From assembly GCA_014376805.1 (NCBI GenBank), contig JACMQU010000017.1:47167-111166 (forward strand): a DNA stretch of 64,000 nucleotides, written 5' to 3'. Positions 18,890-28,293 of the stretch are shown here, piece after piece. The stretch comes from Bacteroidia bacterium. GTDB taxonomy: Bacteria > Bacteroidota > Bacteroidia > UKL13-3. Each line of letters opens with the position of its first letter. Position 1 is the stretch's first letter. A model generated the notes under the pieces. The model saw only the letters and a list, made by a program, of their open reading frames with translations, did no database searches and was not told where the DNA came from. Position numbers and translations under genes: made by a program.

Positions 18890-19263
18890 AACACTATTGA
18901 TGTTTATTTTTTTCTCTCATACCTAGTTTGCTAAAAAATTAGCTGAAAATCCGGAGGTTAAGTTCACTTTTTTTTTAAATATTTTTTAAATCGCAGCTTA
19001 TTATACTATTAAATGATAACACTTAATTTCTTTTAAATAATATATCTCGTATGTGTTGCAATATATATATTAACTCTAAGATTCGGGGCATCAAAATTTT
19101 CAGTTGTTACTTTATAAACTTAATTGCAAGGATACCTGTAAACTGTAATATACGTTTTTATAAAAATTGATGTTTTGTGCCAATATGATATAACCTGTAA
19201 TTACTTATTTAAATTTTATAGCAGTTGTTGTTTTTTAGAAATGAAGTTTCTAACGAAACAGAT
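18890..19263. other. 374-base gap without a gene
   Basis: This AT-rich stretch lies between the second NodB-like gene and AsnB copy 3. The 66-aa minus-strand ORF starting inside the NodB-like gene is a shadow. A small symmetric element, TTAGAAA-5-TTTCTAA, sits near 19225-19255 just after the NodB-like stop, but it has no T-tract on the minus strand. I saw no TAnnTTTG promoter motif reading towards the AsnB gene. Confidence 0.5.
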
Positions 19264-20400
19264 TTATAAGGTTTCGCTGCTCTTAATAATTTCACCCATT
19301 TTAGCAGATGAAACAAATTCAATATCCGGCCACCTGTTTTTAACTTCTTGAAGTAGTTTTTTAAGCAGGAGGAGATTTTTTTCGCTATTAACTTTATTAA
19401 TCGAACCAATATAATTAACTCTATGTGTGCTTACTATTGCGGGTTTCTTCCATCTAAAAGCAACAGATATTTCATTGAGGCAGGAATCTACCCAATCTTT
19501 ATTCCGGTCTGTAACCGGTTCAAATGTTACATTTCTTATCGTGTATATTTGATTCAGATCATTTTTCTGACCAGTAAATTTGCGTTTATATGTTAAGGCC
19601 TGGCCTTCCATACCTGGTATTAATTGTACTCTTCCCGACTGTATAAATTCAATTCCGTTTTCCAAAAAATAATTTTCTGCAATTGGGTGCCAGATATAAC
19701 AAGGCGCTATTACTGATTTTGACTTGTAACCCCATAACTTTTCAAAAATGTTACATCCTTCCACAATGATATTCTGAAGTTCCGTAAGTTGGTTCAGACT
19801 ATAAGTTCCAAATCCATCCAGATTTTCATTCCTGCATAAAGATCCAACACCGCGGGCAATTGTAAACATATTCTGATCGAAAGCCATTAGGGTTGGCTTA
19901 TCACCTTTTTGGAGGTAGTTAAACCAATTATTTATATTGATGTGTTCTCTGCCATGAAATTGGGGAATAAAAATTCCTTTGCCAATTCCTTCTTTATACA
20001 AATCAATTACCCTGTTATGTTGCGGATAATGCTTAAGTGTTTCCGTAAATATCTCATAATGATATTCTGTATATCCTGAAGCTTTTATTTTTTCAAAATC
20101 AGGGTTTGCTACAATATTATTAGCGGTTAGCACGGCATGATTTCCGTTACTATCTTTTATAGAACACAACTGTTCAAATAAGTTTTCGAGATCCATATTA
20201 CTCTCTAGTGAATCATTAGAATTATAGGGACATTTATCAACAGGAATACCTGCTTTTAAAAATTTGTCGTATGCGTTTTTTGAGGAGACCCTTATCGAAC
20301 CCCAGTCATCAGATTCCAAAACCAATAATTTACGGTTAGTATGCCAACCCCTCATATTGATAATATTTGTTTTTAAATTTTCTTTTAAATTTCGAATCAT
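19264..20400 (-). CDS. polysaccharide deacetylase-like (NodB-like) protein, copy A
   Basis: This 378-residue protein appears to be a divergent NodB-homology (CE4-type) hydrolase. It has LVLESDDWGSIR, matching the paired-Asp motif 1, QFHGREH, matching the H-x3-H metal motif 2, and AIVSTHRVNY near the end, resembling the C-terminal His motif. No signal peptide is seen, so it probably acts in the cytoplasm or on lipid-linked intermediates. It is a tandem paralogue of the next gene, from which it is separated by one base; both share the same motif order. The substrate is unknown; N- or O-deacetylation of a sugar is inferred. Confidence 0.65.
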   Translation of the reverse strand: MIRNLKENLKTNIINMRGWHTNRKLLVLESDDWGSIRVSSKNAYDKFLKAGIPVDKCPYNSNDSLESNMDLENLFEQLCSIKDSNGNHAVLTANNIVANPDFEKIKASGYTEYHYEIFTETLKHYPQHNRVIDLYKEGIGKGIFIPQFHGREHININNWFNYLQKGDKPTLMAFDQNMFTIARGVGSLCRNENLDGFGTYSLNQLTELQNIIVEGCNIFEKLWGYKSKSVIAPCYIWHPIAENYFLENGIEFIQSGRVQLIPGMEGQALTYKRKFTGQKNDLNQIYTIRNVTFEPVTDRNKDWVDSCLNEISVAFRWKKPAIVSTHRVNYIGSINKVNSEKNLLLLKKLLQEVKNRWPDIEFVSSAKMGEIIKSSETL

Positions 20401-20401
20401 A

Positions 20402-21520
20402 TTATTTATCGAGCATCATCTTCGCTAATTCTTTAACTGTTATAAACTCCACATCCGGCCAGCGTTTTTTAATTGTTTTAAGCAGGGTAGATAATTGCAT
20501 AAGACTATCTTCTCTGTTTGCTGGATTTAAATGACCGGCATAGTTGGCCCGATGTGAACTTATGATAGCAGGTTGTTTAAATTTAAAAGCATTTTCAACG
20601 TCTGATAAGCACCTCTGAATGGAATCAAAATTTTTATTGTCATTGGGTTCAAAAACGGCATTTCTTACAAGATAACGCTGGTTAAATTTTGTATTCTGAC
20701 CAATAAAATGATAATGTCTTTTAAATTCATTGTGGCCTATGGTTTCATTTTCAATCCTGGGCGAGTCTATCAACCTGATCCCTTTATCTGATAGCGTTTT
20801 ATATAATGCGTGATTAATGGTTGCATTTGGAGGTGTAAAATGAATGGCTTTATATCCTAACAATTGTTCAAATAAATCCAGCCCTTCAATAATTATTTTA
20901 TGTTGCGCATCAATATCCGATGGAGTGTCAATTTCAAGCGCAGGCTGATAATCCCAGTTAAGCATAGGTGTATATTCTTTGCTTAATGAAGTTATATTAT
21001 CCTTGAAAGCGGCTTTGGTAACATTTACATTATTTTGTAAATCACTCATCCACCTTCTAACATTCAGGTGTTCTCTGTTATGTGATTGAGGTACAAATAT
21101 GCCAAGTTCTATACCTTTTTCCCATAAACTAAATACCCTGTCATGATTTTCATACCTCTTTAATGTTTCAGTAAAGGGCTCATAAAAATACTCTTTAAAA
21201 TCGTTCTGTCTGATCTTCTCAAAATTAGGGTTTGCTACGCATACTGCCGGTGTAAAAGCTGCGGGATTGTTATGGATATCTTTAACGGAGAGGAGTACAT
21301 TAAAAAGTTCTTCTAAATCGGTATTTGATTCAATTGTTTCAAATTTACTGTAACGGCATTCTTCAAAATTAACTCCAATATCCGTAAGCCTGGTAAATGC
21401 ATCTTTGGATGACATGCGAATACTACCATAATCATCTACAACAAAAAGTAACAGTTTACGGTTAGTTTTATAACCCGGGATATTAAATATATTTTTAACA
21501 ATGTTTTTTATAATATTCAA
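20402..21520 (-). CDS. polysaccharide deacetylase-like (NodB-like) protein, copy B
   Basis: This 372-residue protein parallels copy A throughout: LLFVVDDYGSIRMSSK (Asp-Asp motif), VPQSHNREHLN (H-x3-H), and IISSHRANYAGHLNP near the end, followed by RWPDVEFITVKEL. Both copies keep the predicted metal ligands, so neither looks dead. It is encoded after the polymerase gene with a nine-base gap and before copy A with one base, which implies co-translation. Two such enzymes could act on different sugars of the repeat or as a pair. No export signal was seen. Confidence 0.65.
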   Translation of the reverse strand: MNIIKNIVKNIFNIPGYKTNRKLLLFVVDDYGSIRMSSKDAFTRLTDIGVNFEECRYSKFETIESNTDLEELFNVLLSVKDIHNNPAAFTPAVCVANPNFEKIRQNDFKEYFYEPFTETLKRYENHDRVFSLWEKGIELGIFVPQSHNREHLNVRRWMSDLQNNVNVTKAAFKDNITSLSKEYTPMLNWDYQPALEIDTPSDIDAQHKIIIEGLDLFEQLLGYKAIHFTPPNATINHALYKTLSDKGIRLIDSPRIENETIGHNEFKRHYHFIGQNTKFNQRYLVRNAVFEPNDNKNFDSIQRCLSDVENAFKFKQPAIISSHRANYAGHLNPANREDSLMQLSTLLKTIKKRWPDVEFITVKELAKMMLDK

Positions 21521-21529
21521 AATGCAATT

Positions 21530-22783
21530 CTATTTAATGAGGTTGATCAGAGGGATGTCATTATCAACTATAAAAGCTGCAAGTGGATTACCTAAAAGTG
21601 TCATAAGTCCTAGAAAATCAAATCCTATTCTTATTTCAACTATAAAAAACAGCAGGAGAGAATAGGTAGCAATTTTATTAAAGGTGAGAAATAGTTTATT
21701 TTTTTGAGTATTATTATTGGTGAACCAGGCATAAATTGCAAATACAAATAAAAAGGCAAAAGATAAAAATCGGTCTCCACTTGGAATTACTGAAATTATA
21801 TTGGCAAAGGCTAAAAATAACAATGTAAAAGCAAAAAGATTTCGCTGTGTAATATTTTCTTTAAAATATTCTTTGCCTTTAAAGTAAAGCAAAATTACAA
21901 TTACTGCAGCAGTCCATCTAAGCAAGGTTATATATAATTTGGCATACCAGTTAACTGCATCGGCGGCAACTGCAATTTCCTGTGCATACTCTTCATTTCC
22001 ATAACTGTTAACTCTTCCGCTATATACATCCGGTAATGATTCTGCTAAATCTATTAAACTATTTACATTAATTTCCTTAAAGAATAATGTTATGGCATAC
22101 AATCCAAAATATATATTTACTTTATTACCTGCCACCACATAAATCCATAATATTATAACAGCAAATAAGCAGGAGAAATGTGAAAAAATACTAAGTGAGG
22201 CAATCAACAAACCATACTTTTTTTTGTCAATAATGTATTTACAAACACCAAAAAAGAATAAATGCACTCCGATGGAAAATCGCGGTCCGTTGATACCGCG
22301 CCAAATTGGAAAAATTAAAGCAAAAACAAGTATGTAAATTATGGTACTCGTAATTAAATTGCCCTTTACTCTATCAATTATATACCAGATATTTCTGGAA
22401 TAGATGTAGCCATACAATAAACCAAGTACAGCCAGATAAAATTTAAAATTTGCACCTAAATTGTAAACAATAAATCCTACAATCGGAATAAAAATATCTG
22501 CCTGTGTGGTTTCTGCCGAAAAAAGAAATTCAAAAAATTTCGTGTAACTTCCATCGTATTTGTCATAACCTTCAAAATCATCCTTATACCTGAATAAATC
22601 CACATTATCATTAAACATAACTAAAGTGGCACCAAAGAAGATTGTAAAATACCAAACTATATTTTTAGAAACAGGAGACCGATAGTTTTTTAGTGACAAG
22701 TATAAAGATAAAACAGGTGAGACAAAAAATAGCAGTATTGCTAATTTGTCACTTCTGTCCGCGCTATTTATTTGACGTTCCAA
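21530..22783 (-). CDS. wzy: EpsG-family O-antigen/capsule polymerase (Wzy)
   Basis: This 417-residue membrane protein has roughly ten or more hydrophobic segments, including LAILLFFVSPVLSLYLSL and a large central loop with FRYKDDFEGYD. The hydrophobic profile and WRGINGPRFSIGVHLFFFGV resemble EpsG-type polymerases, which join lipid-linked repeats in the periplasm. The start codon is TTG, placed directly after the TAA of the upstream gene; no in-frame ATG occurs before the first membrane segment. It is the only polymerase candidate in the window and sits near the flippase, as expected for a Wzx/Wzy locus. Confidence 0.78.
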   Translation of the reverse strand: MERQINSADRSDKLAILLFFVSPVLSLYLSLKNYRSPVSKNIVWYFTIFFGATLVMFNDNVDLFRYKDDFEGYDKYDGSYTKFFEFLFSAETTQADIFIPIVGFIVYNLGANFKFYLAVLGLLYGYIYSRNIWYIIDRVKGNLITSTIIYILVFALIFPIWRGINGPRFSIGVHLFFFGVCKYIIDKKKYGLLIASLSIFSHFSCLFAVIILWIYVVAGNKVNIYFGLYAITLFFKEINVNSLIDLAESLPDVYSGRVNSYGNEEYAQEIAVAADAVNWYAKLYITLLRWTAAVIVILLYFKGKEYFKENITQRNLFAFTLLFLAFANIISVIPSGDRFLSFAFLFVFAIYAWFTNNNTQKNKLFLTFNKIATYSLLLFFIVEIRIGFDFLGLMTLLGNPLAAFIVDNDIPLINLIK

Positions 22784-23926
22784 TTATGCAGGTATTTGCG
22801 CCAAGGGCTTATTAAATAATCTCATATAAGTGTTATTCATGTCGTTCCAGATATCTTCAATTAATGTATTTTTTATTTTTTTTAATCTGTATTTTAGTAT
22901 CAGGCATGGTAGTAAGGATACAACTAATGCATTAGACATTTCACTGGCGTAAAATAAGGAACTTGAATCATATCCTGCTATGAGGCTAAAATTTAAATCG
23001 GCATAAATAATTTCAATGGGTAAACTTACCGACATAAACAGCTCTTTATATTCGATTCCATTTTGGGTACAATACTCGGTTATCAGTTTTTTTTTATCGT
23101 TATTATCTTTGGGGTGATATTTTAGGTATACTACTAATTTAGCAAGATTAGCCCCTTTTAACATTTCCTTAAACATATCCATCTCATCTTCCGCCGGATT
23201 AGAAAAATCGGCACTGGTGGTGGATGAAAGATACAGTACATTATAGTTTAAAGGGTTATAACCAATTAATTTTTTTTCATTTTCTATAATGGTGTTAAGC
23301 GCTTCCGACTTATATAAATGAAAAGGGATATGCACATCATACACCCCTTCGTTTTGTTTTATAATGGAGTATCTTTTATAAATATTGAAACCAAATTCAC
23401 AATTATGGGTAGGGTATAAATATTTTGAAAATCCTTTTACGCCATTGGGTTCATAAATAAATTTATCAGTTATAAACTTCTTGAGACTTACTGATGCACT
23501 GCTGTTAAAACGTTTGTTTTTTACTATGGTGCAATAATGTGATACACCTTCTTCAAAAAAATGAAGACGCTTATCTTTATTTTTTTCCGCCAGGTATACG
23601 TAACTTAAATGATTAATATCTCCAAAATAGATATCGCTTATTTTGTTAGTTGTAAGGATGGAATTTATTTTTTTGTTAAATTTATTGAAATCAGATAAGG
23701 CGTGAACATGACTTTTGATATTAAAAATTCCATTATTCAAATCGCCAATTTTATGGGTTTGATCCCATAATGCCGGTATCAGAAGTATTTCAAAACTTTT
23801 ATAATAATGAGCGGCTCTTTCACCCGTATACGATAAAACGAGAATGTTATTTTTGAGTTTAAATTGCCCAACTATATTTTGAGCTGTAAGCACCTGTAAG
23901 GGCGTATGTACAAAAAACAGGTTCAT
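22784..23926 (-). CDS. GT52/polysialyltransferase-like glycosyltransferase, candidate nonulosonic acid transferase
   Basis: This 380-residue protein opens MNLFFVHTPLQVLTAQ. It then has HFFEEGVSHY, matching the bacterial sialyltransferase D/E-D/E-G motif, VYLKYHPKD, matching the HP motif, and AGYDSSSLFYA, matching the Ser-Ser motif. This order is characteristic of GT52/GT38-like CMP-sialic acid transferases. With a full pseudaminic acid pathway beside it, it is the best candidate for transfer of the nonulosonic acid. Its start shares one base with the stop of the preceding GT4 gene (TAATG), so they are translationally linked. Family placement is from motifs only. Confidence 0.68.
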   Translation of the reverse strand: MNLFFVHTPLQVLTAQNIVGQFKLKNNILVLSYTGERAAHYYKSFEILLIPALWDQTHKIGDLNNGIFNIKSHVHALSDFNKFNKKINSILTTNKISDIYFGDINHLSYVYLAEKNKDKRLHFFEEGVSHYCTIVKNKRFNSSASVSLKKFITDKFIYEPNGVKGFSKYLYPTHNCEFGFNIYKRYSIIKQNEGVYDVHIPFHLYKSEALNTIIENEKKLIGYNPLNYNVLYLSSTTSADFSNPAEDEMDMFKEMLKGANLAKLVVYLKYHPKDNNDKKKLITEYCTQNGIEYKELFMSVSLPIEIIYADLNFSLIAGYDSSSLFYASEMSNALVVSLLPCLILKYRLKKIKNTLIEDIWNDMNNTYMRLFNKPLAQIPA

Positions 23927-25032
23927 TAAATTTTATCGAGAAAACTTAGCATTTTTTTTATGTACACCTGTTCACTAAATTTCATCACATGCTTTGATAG
24001 TTTTTGCCTGATTTCCATTAATTCATTTTCGGGTTTATTGATAAGGAGCCGGAACTTCTCTACAAACTCATCATCTTCAAACCTCAGTTCTTCATAAGGC
24101 ACTATTTCTTTTTGCCCTCCGGAGTTATGTACAAAAGGAATGGCTCCATACAACATTGCTTCAACGGTAGTAATTCCAAAATGTTCGTCTCTTGCGGTAA
24201 AAACATAAAACTTTGTTTTTAATAAATGTTCCACGAGAGTGGCATATGGCAAATTGGTTAAAATCTTGATATTGGTTAATTTTTTTGAATCAATTAGTTG
24301 CTGTAATTGATTCAGGAAATTTTCGTTTTCAGGAGCACCAATAATTTCAAAATTTTTATCTCTGAACTCTTCACTTAATTTAATAAGCATTTCCGGCCTT
24401 TTGTAGGGAGAAATTCTGGATAGAAAAGTAATGGTATCTTTAATTGCGTAATTAACCGGACTCTTTATTTCTACTAGATTGGATGGATATACCACATCTA
24501 TTTTCTCCTGGTAATTTTCTTCATACAGTTTTGCCGTATAGTTTGAATTTATAACGCAGTGAGGAGTTCTTTTTTTAAATTCATAAGTTGGAATGAAAAA
24601 TTTTAACAGATAATCATACACAAAGAATTTAATTTTAGGCAGTAATTGTTTACCAGAAAACCCCGGACTTCTGGGCGACATGGATAAATAATACATGTAT
24701 TTTACCTTTGAATTTATAATTATATTAGGTTGAAAAATGTACAGAAAATCGTACTGTTTTTTTAACCAGGAAGTTTTATAAAAATAGATAAGATCTATAG
24801 CTCCCTGAAGGTAGTTATTTAGCTTATCTTTATTTTTTTTGCTTACAGAGAAAGTTATAGGTTGAAGGATAACTTTCAGATTATGTTCAGCTACAATTTT
24901 CTGATTGATCGCTTCATCGGATAATAAATCCGGAATGATACCGATTTGGTTCAAGCCCTTTATTAATGAAATAATACAGGTTTGTACCCCACCATAACTA
25001 TTCAAACTAAAAAATATTCCTACTTTTTTCAT
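23926..25032 (-). CDS. glycosyltransferase family 4
   Basis: This 368-residue GT-B enzyme opens MKKVGIFFSLNSYGGVQTCI, the acceptor-side glycine loop. The C-terminal half has ITFLSRISPYKRPEML and the E-x7-E motif in EHFGITTVEAMLYGAIP, followed by SGGQKEIV. It lies three bases after the flippase gene and overlaps the sialyltransferase-like gene by one base. It presumably adds one neutral or amino sugar to the lipid-linked repeat. The donor is not predictable. Confidence 0.85.
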   Translation of the reverse strand: MKKVGIFFSLNSYGGVQTCIISLIKGLNQIGIIPDLLSDEAINQKIVAEHNLKVILQPITFSVSKKNKDKLNNYLQGAIDLIYFYKTSWLKKQYDFLYIFQPNIIINSKVKYMYYLSMSPRSPGFSGKQLLPKIKFFVYDYLLKFFIPTYEFKKRTPHCVINSNYTAKLYEENYQEKIDVVYPSNLVEIKSPVNYAIKDTITFLSRISPYKRPEMLIKLSEEFRDKNFEIIGAPENENFLNQLQQLIDSKKLTNIKILTNLPYATLVEHLLKTKFYVFTARDEHFGITTVEAMLYGAIPFVHNSGGQKEIVPYEELRFEDDEFVEKFRLLINKPENELMEIRQKLSKHVMKFSEQVYIKKMLSFLDKI

Positions 25033-25035
25033 TTC

Positions 25036-26370
25036 TTATATGGAAATTGATTTATTATTTAACATATCATTAAAATTAAACCACGGCATTTTATATACTT
25101 TATTGCTATAAATATATATGATAATCATGGTTACAATGCTTACTAAAAAAGCGGATAAAGCGGCACCTAACGCACCCATTATATTCACAAGTAGCATCAT
25201 TAATAAAACCTGGAGCATTGAGGTGGATAGTGTTATTAAACTTAGGAATTTGGTGGATTTTGAATAATAAACAAACATGGATAAAACAATGTAGCATGAA
25301 TTGAAAAAGTTAAATCCTAATAAAAAAGGCAAGTAAATTATAGACTCGCCATATTTGGCCTTAAAGTAATAGTTAACAAGTAAAGTACTGGCTAAACCTC
25401 CTATTATTAAAACTATCAGATAAACTATTAGAAAAGCGTATGATTTTTTAACTATGTTTAATTTTACCTGATATTCATTTGACTCCTCTTTAATTTCTGA
25501 CAAAGTTTTATACACATAAGGGGAGAAGGCTGAAAAAAATGCATTTGATACCATTACAAAAATAGCACATATAGTTATGGCAAAAGAATATACCCCATTT
25601 TGACCTAAACCCAAGGAGGCGGTAATAAAGAACTTTTCGAAACCTGTTTTTATCCAAACGGCTAATTGATGAGGAAGCAATGGAAGTCCAAATACTAAAA
25701 TGCTTTTTAGCATGGCGGCATCCGGTTTTTTAAAGTGTTTAATGTATTTGATTGAATAATATAAACTAATCAATCCTGCGATACCTGAAGCTATAAATAA
25801 GCTATAGATTCTCCCTTCCCAACCCCATTTTAATAAAATCACAAATAAAACAGTGAGTGAAGCACCCAATGCTGAATTTAAAACATTTACGATTCCAAAT
25901 AATTTCGCATTTTCATCCATTCGTATTTTTGTGAAAAACAAATCGATTACCGCTGCAAAAATAGCTCCGGCAATTGCCAGGGTTATCCATTTTATGTTTA
26001 AACCAGACCATTTTTCGAAATAAGGATAGAATAAAAATATAACAGCAGATACCAGAATAAAGAGTACTAAATTAAGGTATAGTAAGTTTTGATAAACGCT
26101 TTTCGGATCGCTGTCTTTATTATAATATTCCACTGCCAGATATGAAGTAGCACTCATGCCTATAAATGGACCAATTACACTTATTAAGACATTGTAATTG
26201 GTTACAAGGCCGAATTCTTCTTTCGTTAAATAGTAAGCAATTACCGGAAAAAGAAGAAAGGGTAAAGCCTTACTTATTCCATCAGAAAATGCATAGACAG
26301 CAATTTTTTGAAGTAATGGATTTTTAATGTATTTGTTTATTTGCAACAATAAATTCCCTGTATTAATCAA
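25036..26370 (-). CDS. wzx: Wzx-type oligosaccharide flippase (MATE/MOP superfamily)
   Basis: This 444-residue protein has about 12 to 14 hydrophobic segments. The N-terminal stretch IAVYAFSDGISKALPFLLFPVIAYYLTKEEFG is the typical beginning of polysaccharide flippases. It would move the undecaprenyl-linked repeat from the cytoplasmic to the periplasmic side for polymerisation by the EpsG-like protein. The start overlaps the end of pseI by eight bases. It is flanked by sugar-synthesis genes on one side and transferases on the other. Confidence 0.87.
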   Translation of the reverse strand: MINTGNLLLQINKYIKNPLLQKIAVYAFSDGISKALPFLLFPVIAYYLTKEEFGLVTNYNVLISVIGPFIGMSATSYLAVEYYNKDSDPKSVYQNLLYLNLVLFILVSAVIFLFYPYFEKWSGLNIKWITLAIAGAIFAAVIDLFFTKIRMDENAKLFGIVNVLNSALGASLTVLFVILLKWGWEGRIYSLFIASGIAGLISLYYSIKYIKHFKKPDAAMLKSILVFGLPLLPHQLAVWIKTGFEKFFITASLGLGQNGVYSFAITICAIFVMVSNAFFSAFSPYVYKTLSEIKEESNEYQVKLNIVKKSYAFLIVYLIVLIIGGLASTLLVNYYFKAKYGESIIYLPFLLGFNFFNSCYIVLSMFVYYSKSTKFLSLITLSTSMLQVLLMMLLVNIMGALGAALSAFLVSIVTMIIIYIYSNKVYKMPWFNFNDMLNNKSISI

Positions 26371-27403
26371 TCATTGATAAACGGAGCGGAGTACCTGTTT
26401 CGATATCTGTATTAACTTTTTTGCCTAAAATATTTTTCAATAGTTTAGGATGCAAGCCATAACCCGGTCTGATAGAACGAACATTCTTGGGGCTTATAGT
26501 TTCTCCCTTCTTTATATTCTCCACAACAAATAAGGAGCGGGCGAATTTTCTGTTTTTTTCTACTTTTTCTGATAATTCATAAGTTACCACCCCTAATGCT
26601 TTTTCAACATCCCGTACAGCATCTACCATACTTTTAAACTCAGCAGGATCTAAGGAAAACTCTGCATCTGGCCCGCCAACAGCTTTATTAACTATAAAAT
26701 GTTTCTCAATTACTTTAGCACCTAAGGAAGCAGAAACAACAGGTACGGTATTGCCCATGGTATGATCTGACAAACCAACCAGTACGCCAAACTTATTTTT
26801 CATATCCACCATCGTTTTCATATTTGCCAATTCAATTGGCGCCGGATATGATGAGGTACATTTTAATAAAATTATTTGTTCGTTGCCTGCCTGTCTGCAA
26901 GTATCTACAGCTAGTTGAATGTCATCTGCAGTTGCAATACCGGTGCTTAAAATAATAGGCTTTCCTTTAGAAGCGGTGTATTCTATTAATGGAATATCCT
27001 GAATTTCAAATGAAGCGATTTTATATGCAGGTGCATCAAGAGATTCAAGTAAATCAACAGCTGTATTATCAAAAGGGGATGAAAAGCATATCAACCCTTG
27101 TTTTTTAGCTTCCTCAAATAATTCCTTATGCCATTCCCAGGGGGTATAAGCCTCCTTATATAGCTCATATAAAGTTTTTCCATCCCAGAGTGTTCCCTTA
27201 TCAATTTGAAAATATTCATTATCGCAATCAATTGTTAAGGTATCGGGTGTATAAGTTTGAAGTTTAATAGCATCAGCACCGGCTAATTTGGCCGCTCTAA
27301 TAGTATCTAATGCTATCTGCTTATTTTGATTATGGTTAGCAGATAACTCAGCAATGATAAACACCGGACTGTTATCATTTATTTCAAAATTTCCAATTCT
27401 CAT
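26363..27403 (-). CDS. pseI: pseudaminic acid synthase
   Basis: This 346-residue NeuB-family enzyme condenses 2,4-diacetamido-2,4,6-trideoxy-L-altrose with phosphoenolpyruvate to make pseudaminic acid. The TIM-barrel domain shows IIAELSANHNQ, DAIKLQTYTPDT, the PseI-type GTLWDGKTLYELYKEA, and SDHTMGNTVPVVSASLGA with VIEKHF. The C-terminal antifreeze-like domain (about residues 285-345) has ARSLFVVENIKKGE and SIRPGYGLHPK. The TLWDGKTLYEL block favours PseI over NeuB or LegI. All other Pse enzymes are present upstream, and the next gene in transcription is the flippase. Confidence 0.93.
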   Translation of the reverse strand: MRIGNFEINDNSPVFIIAELSANHNQNKQIALDTIRAAKLAGADAIKLQTYTPDTLTIDCDNEYFQIDKGTLWDGKTLYELYKEAYTPWEWHKELFEEAKKQGLICFSSPFDNTAVDLLESLDAPAYKIASFEIQDIPLIEYTASKGKPIILSTGIATADDIQLAVDTCRQAGNEQIILLKCTSSYPAPIELANMKTMVDMKNKFGVLVGLSDHTMGNTVPVVSASLGAKVIEKHFIVNKAVGGPDAEFSLDPAEFKSMVDAVRDVEKALGVVTYELSEKVEKNRKFARSLFVVENIKKGETISPKNVRSIRPGYGLHPKLLKNILGKKVNTDIETGTPLRLSMID

Positions 27404-27420
27404 TTTACGTATCTTCTAAT

Positions 27421-28293
27421 TTATGAACCTAATTTACTACCGGTAGGAGGAAAAATACCTCCTTCAACCTTCCTGATTTCTATCAGATCAATAGCTCCGT
27501 TTGATGTCTTCACTGACATCATTTCACCATTACATTTTAAAACAGTTCCATTAGCAATATTGTTATTATATCCGATATCACTGTAGGCAATTTTATCAAT
27601 AATTATTTTAGTTGAATTATAAAAGGTAAAGGCACCAGGGTAGGGGAGGGCCTGTGCCCTAATCCAGTTATTGATTCTTTCCTTTTGCCAGTTCCAGTTT
27701 ATCTCTCCATCTTCAGGCGTTCTTTTATCAAAATACGTAGCTAATGCATGTTGCTGAGGTGAAGACTGAATAGCATTTTTTTTAAAGAGAGCTATAATTT
27801 CATTTATCATTCCGGGATAGATGGCAACATATTTTTGTAAGATGTCATTACCGGTATCTACTTCGTTAATTCCAATTAACTTTTGCAAAATAATATCGCC
27901 GGTATCGCATCCATCATCTATTATATGCGCAGTAATTCCTGTTTGTTTTTCGTTATTTATTATCGACCACACATGTGGCGTTCTTCCCCTGTATTTTGGT
28001 AATAAACTTCCATGAAAATTAATTGGATAAACAGCTAAAGAGATCATATCCGGTTCAATAATAAAAAGATAATTGATGGAGAATAATATATCCAATTGAA
28101 AGCCTTTAGCAAATTCAAAGAGTTTACCTTTTCGTGGATTACCTTTAAAAACAGGAATTGCCTTTTGTTCTGCAAATTCAATAATCCCTGCAGAGGCACT
28201 ATCAGTGGCAATAAAATCTATTTTATAGTTTTTGAAAATGTCTTCAATACATTTTAATCCAAGTCCACCCGATGCTAAAATTGCAATTTTCAA
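27421..28293 (-). CDS. sugar N-formyltransferase-like protein
   Basis: This 290-residue protein has the methionyl-tRNA formyltransferase-type catalytic core. It shows YPINFHGSLLPKYRGRTP with the catalytic Asn and His, and AHIIDDGCDTGDII with the catalytic Asp. A C-terminal domain (about residues 195-290) follows with NNWIRAQALPYPGA. Similar enzymes use N10-formyltetrahydrofolate to formylate amino sugars. It overlaps pseG by four bases (ATGA) and lies just before pseI, so an amino group on the pseudaminic precursor or product is the likely target. Formylation of another amino sugar in the locus cannot be excluded. Confidence 0.82.
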   Translation of the reverse strand: MKIAILASGGLGLKCIEDIFKNYKIDFIATDSASAGIIEFAEQKAIPVFKGNPRKGKLFEFAKGFQLDILFSINYLFIIEPDMISLAVYPINFHGSLLPKYRGRTPHVWSIINNEKQTGITAHIIDDGCDTGDIILQKLIGINEVDTGNDILQKYVAIYPGMINEIIALFKKNAIQSSPQQHALATYFDKRTPEDGEINWNWQKERINNWIRAQALPYPGAFTFYNSTKIIIDKIAYSDIGYNNNIANGTVLKCNGEMMSVKTSNGAIDLIEIRKVEGGIFPPTGSKLGS

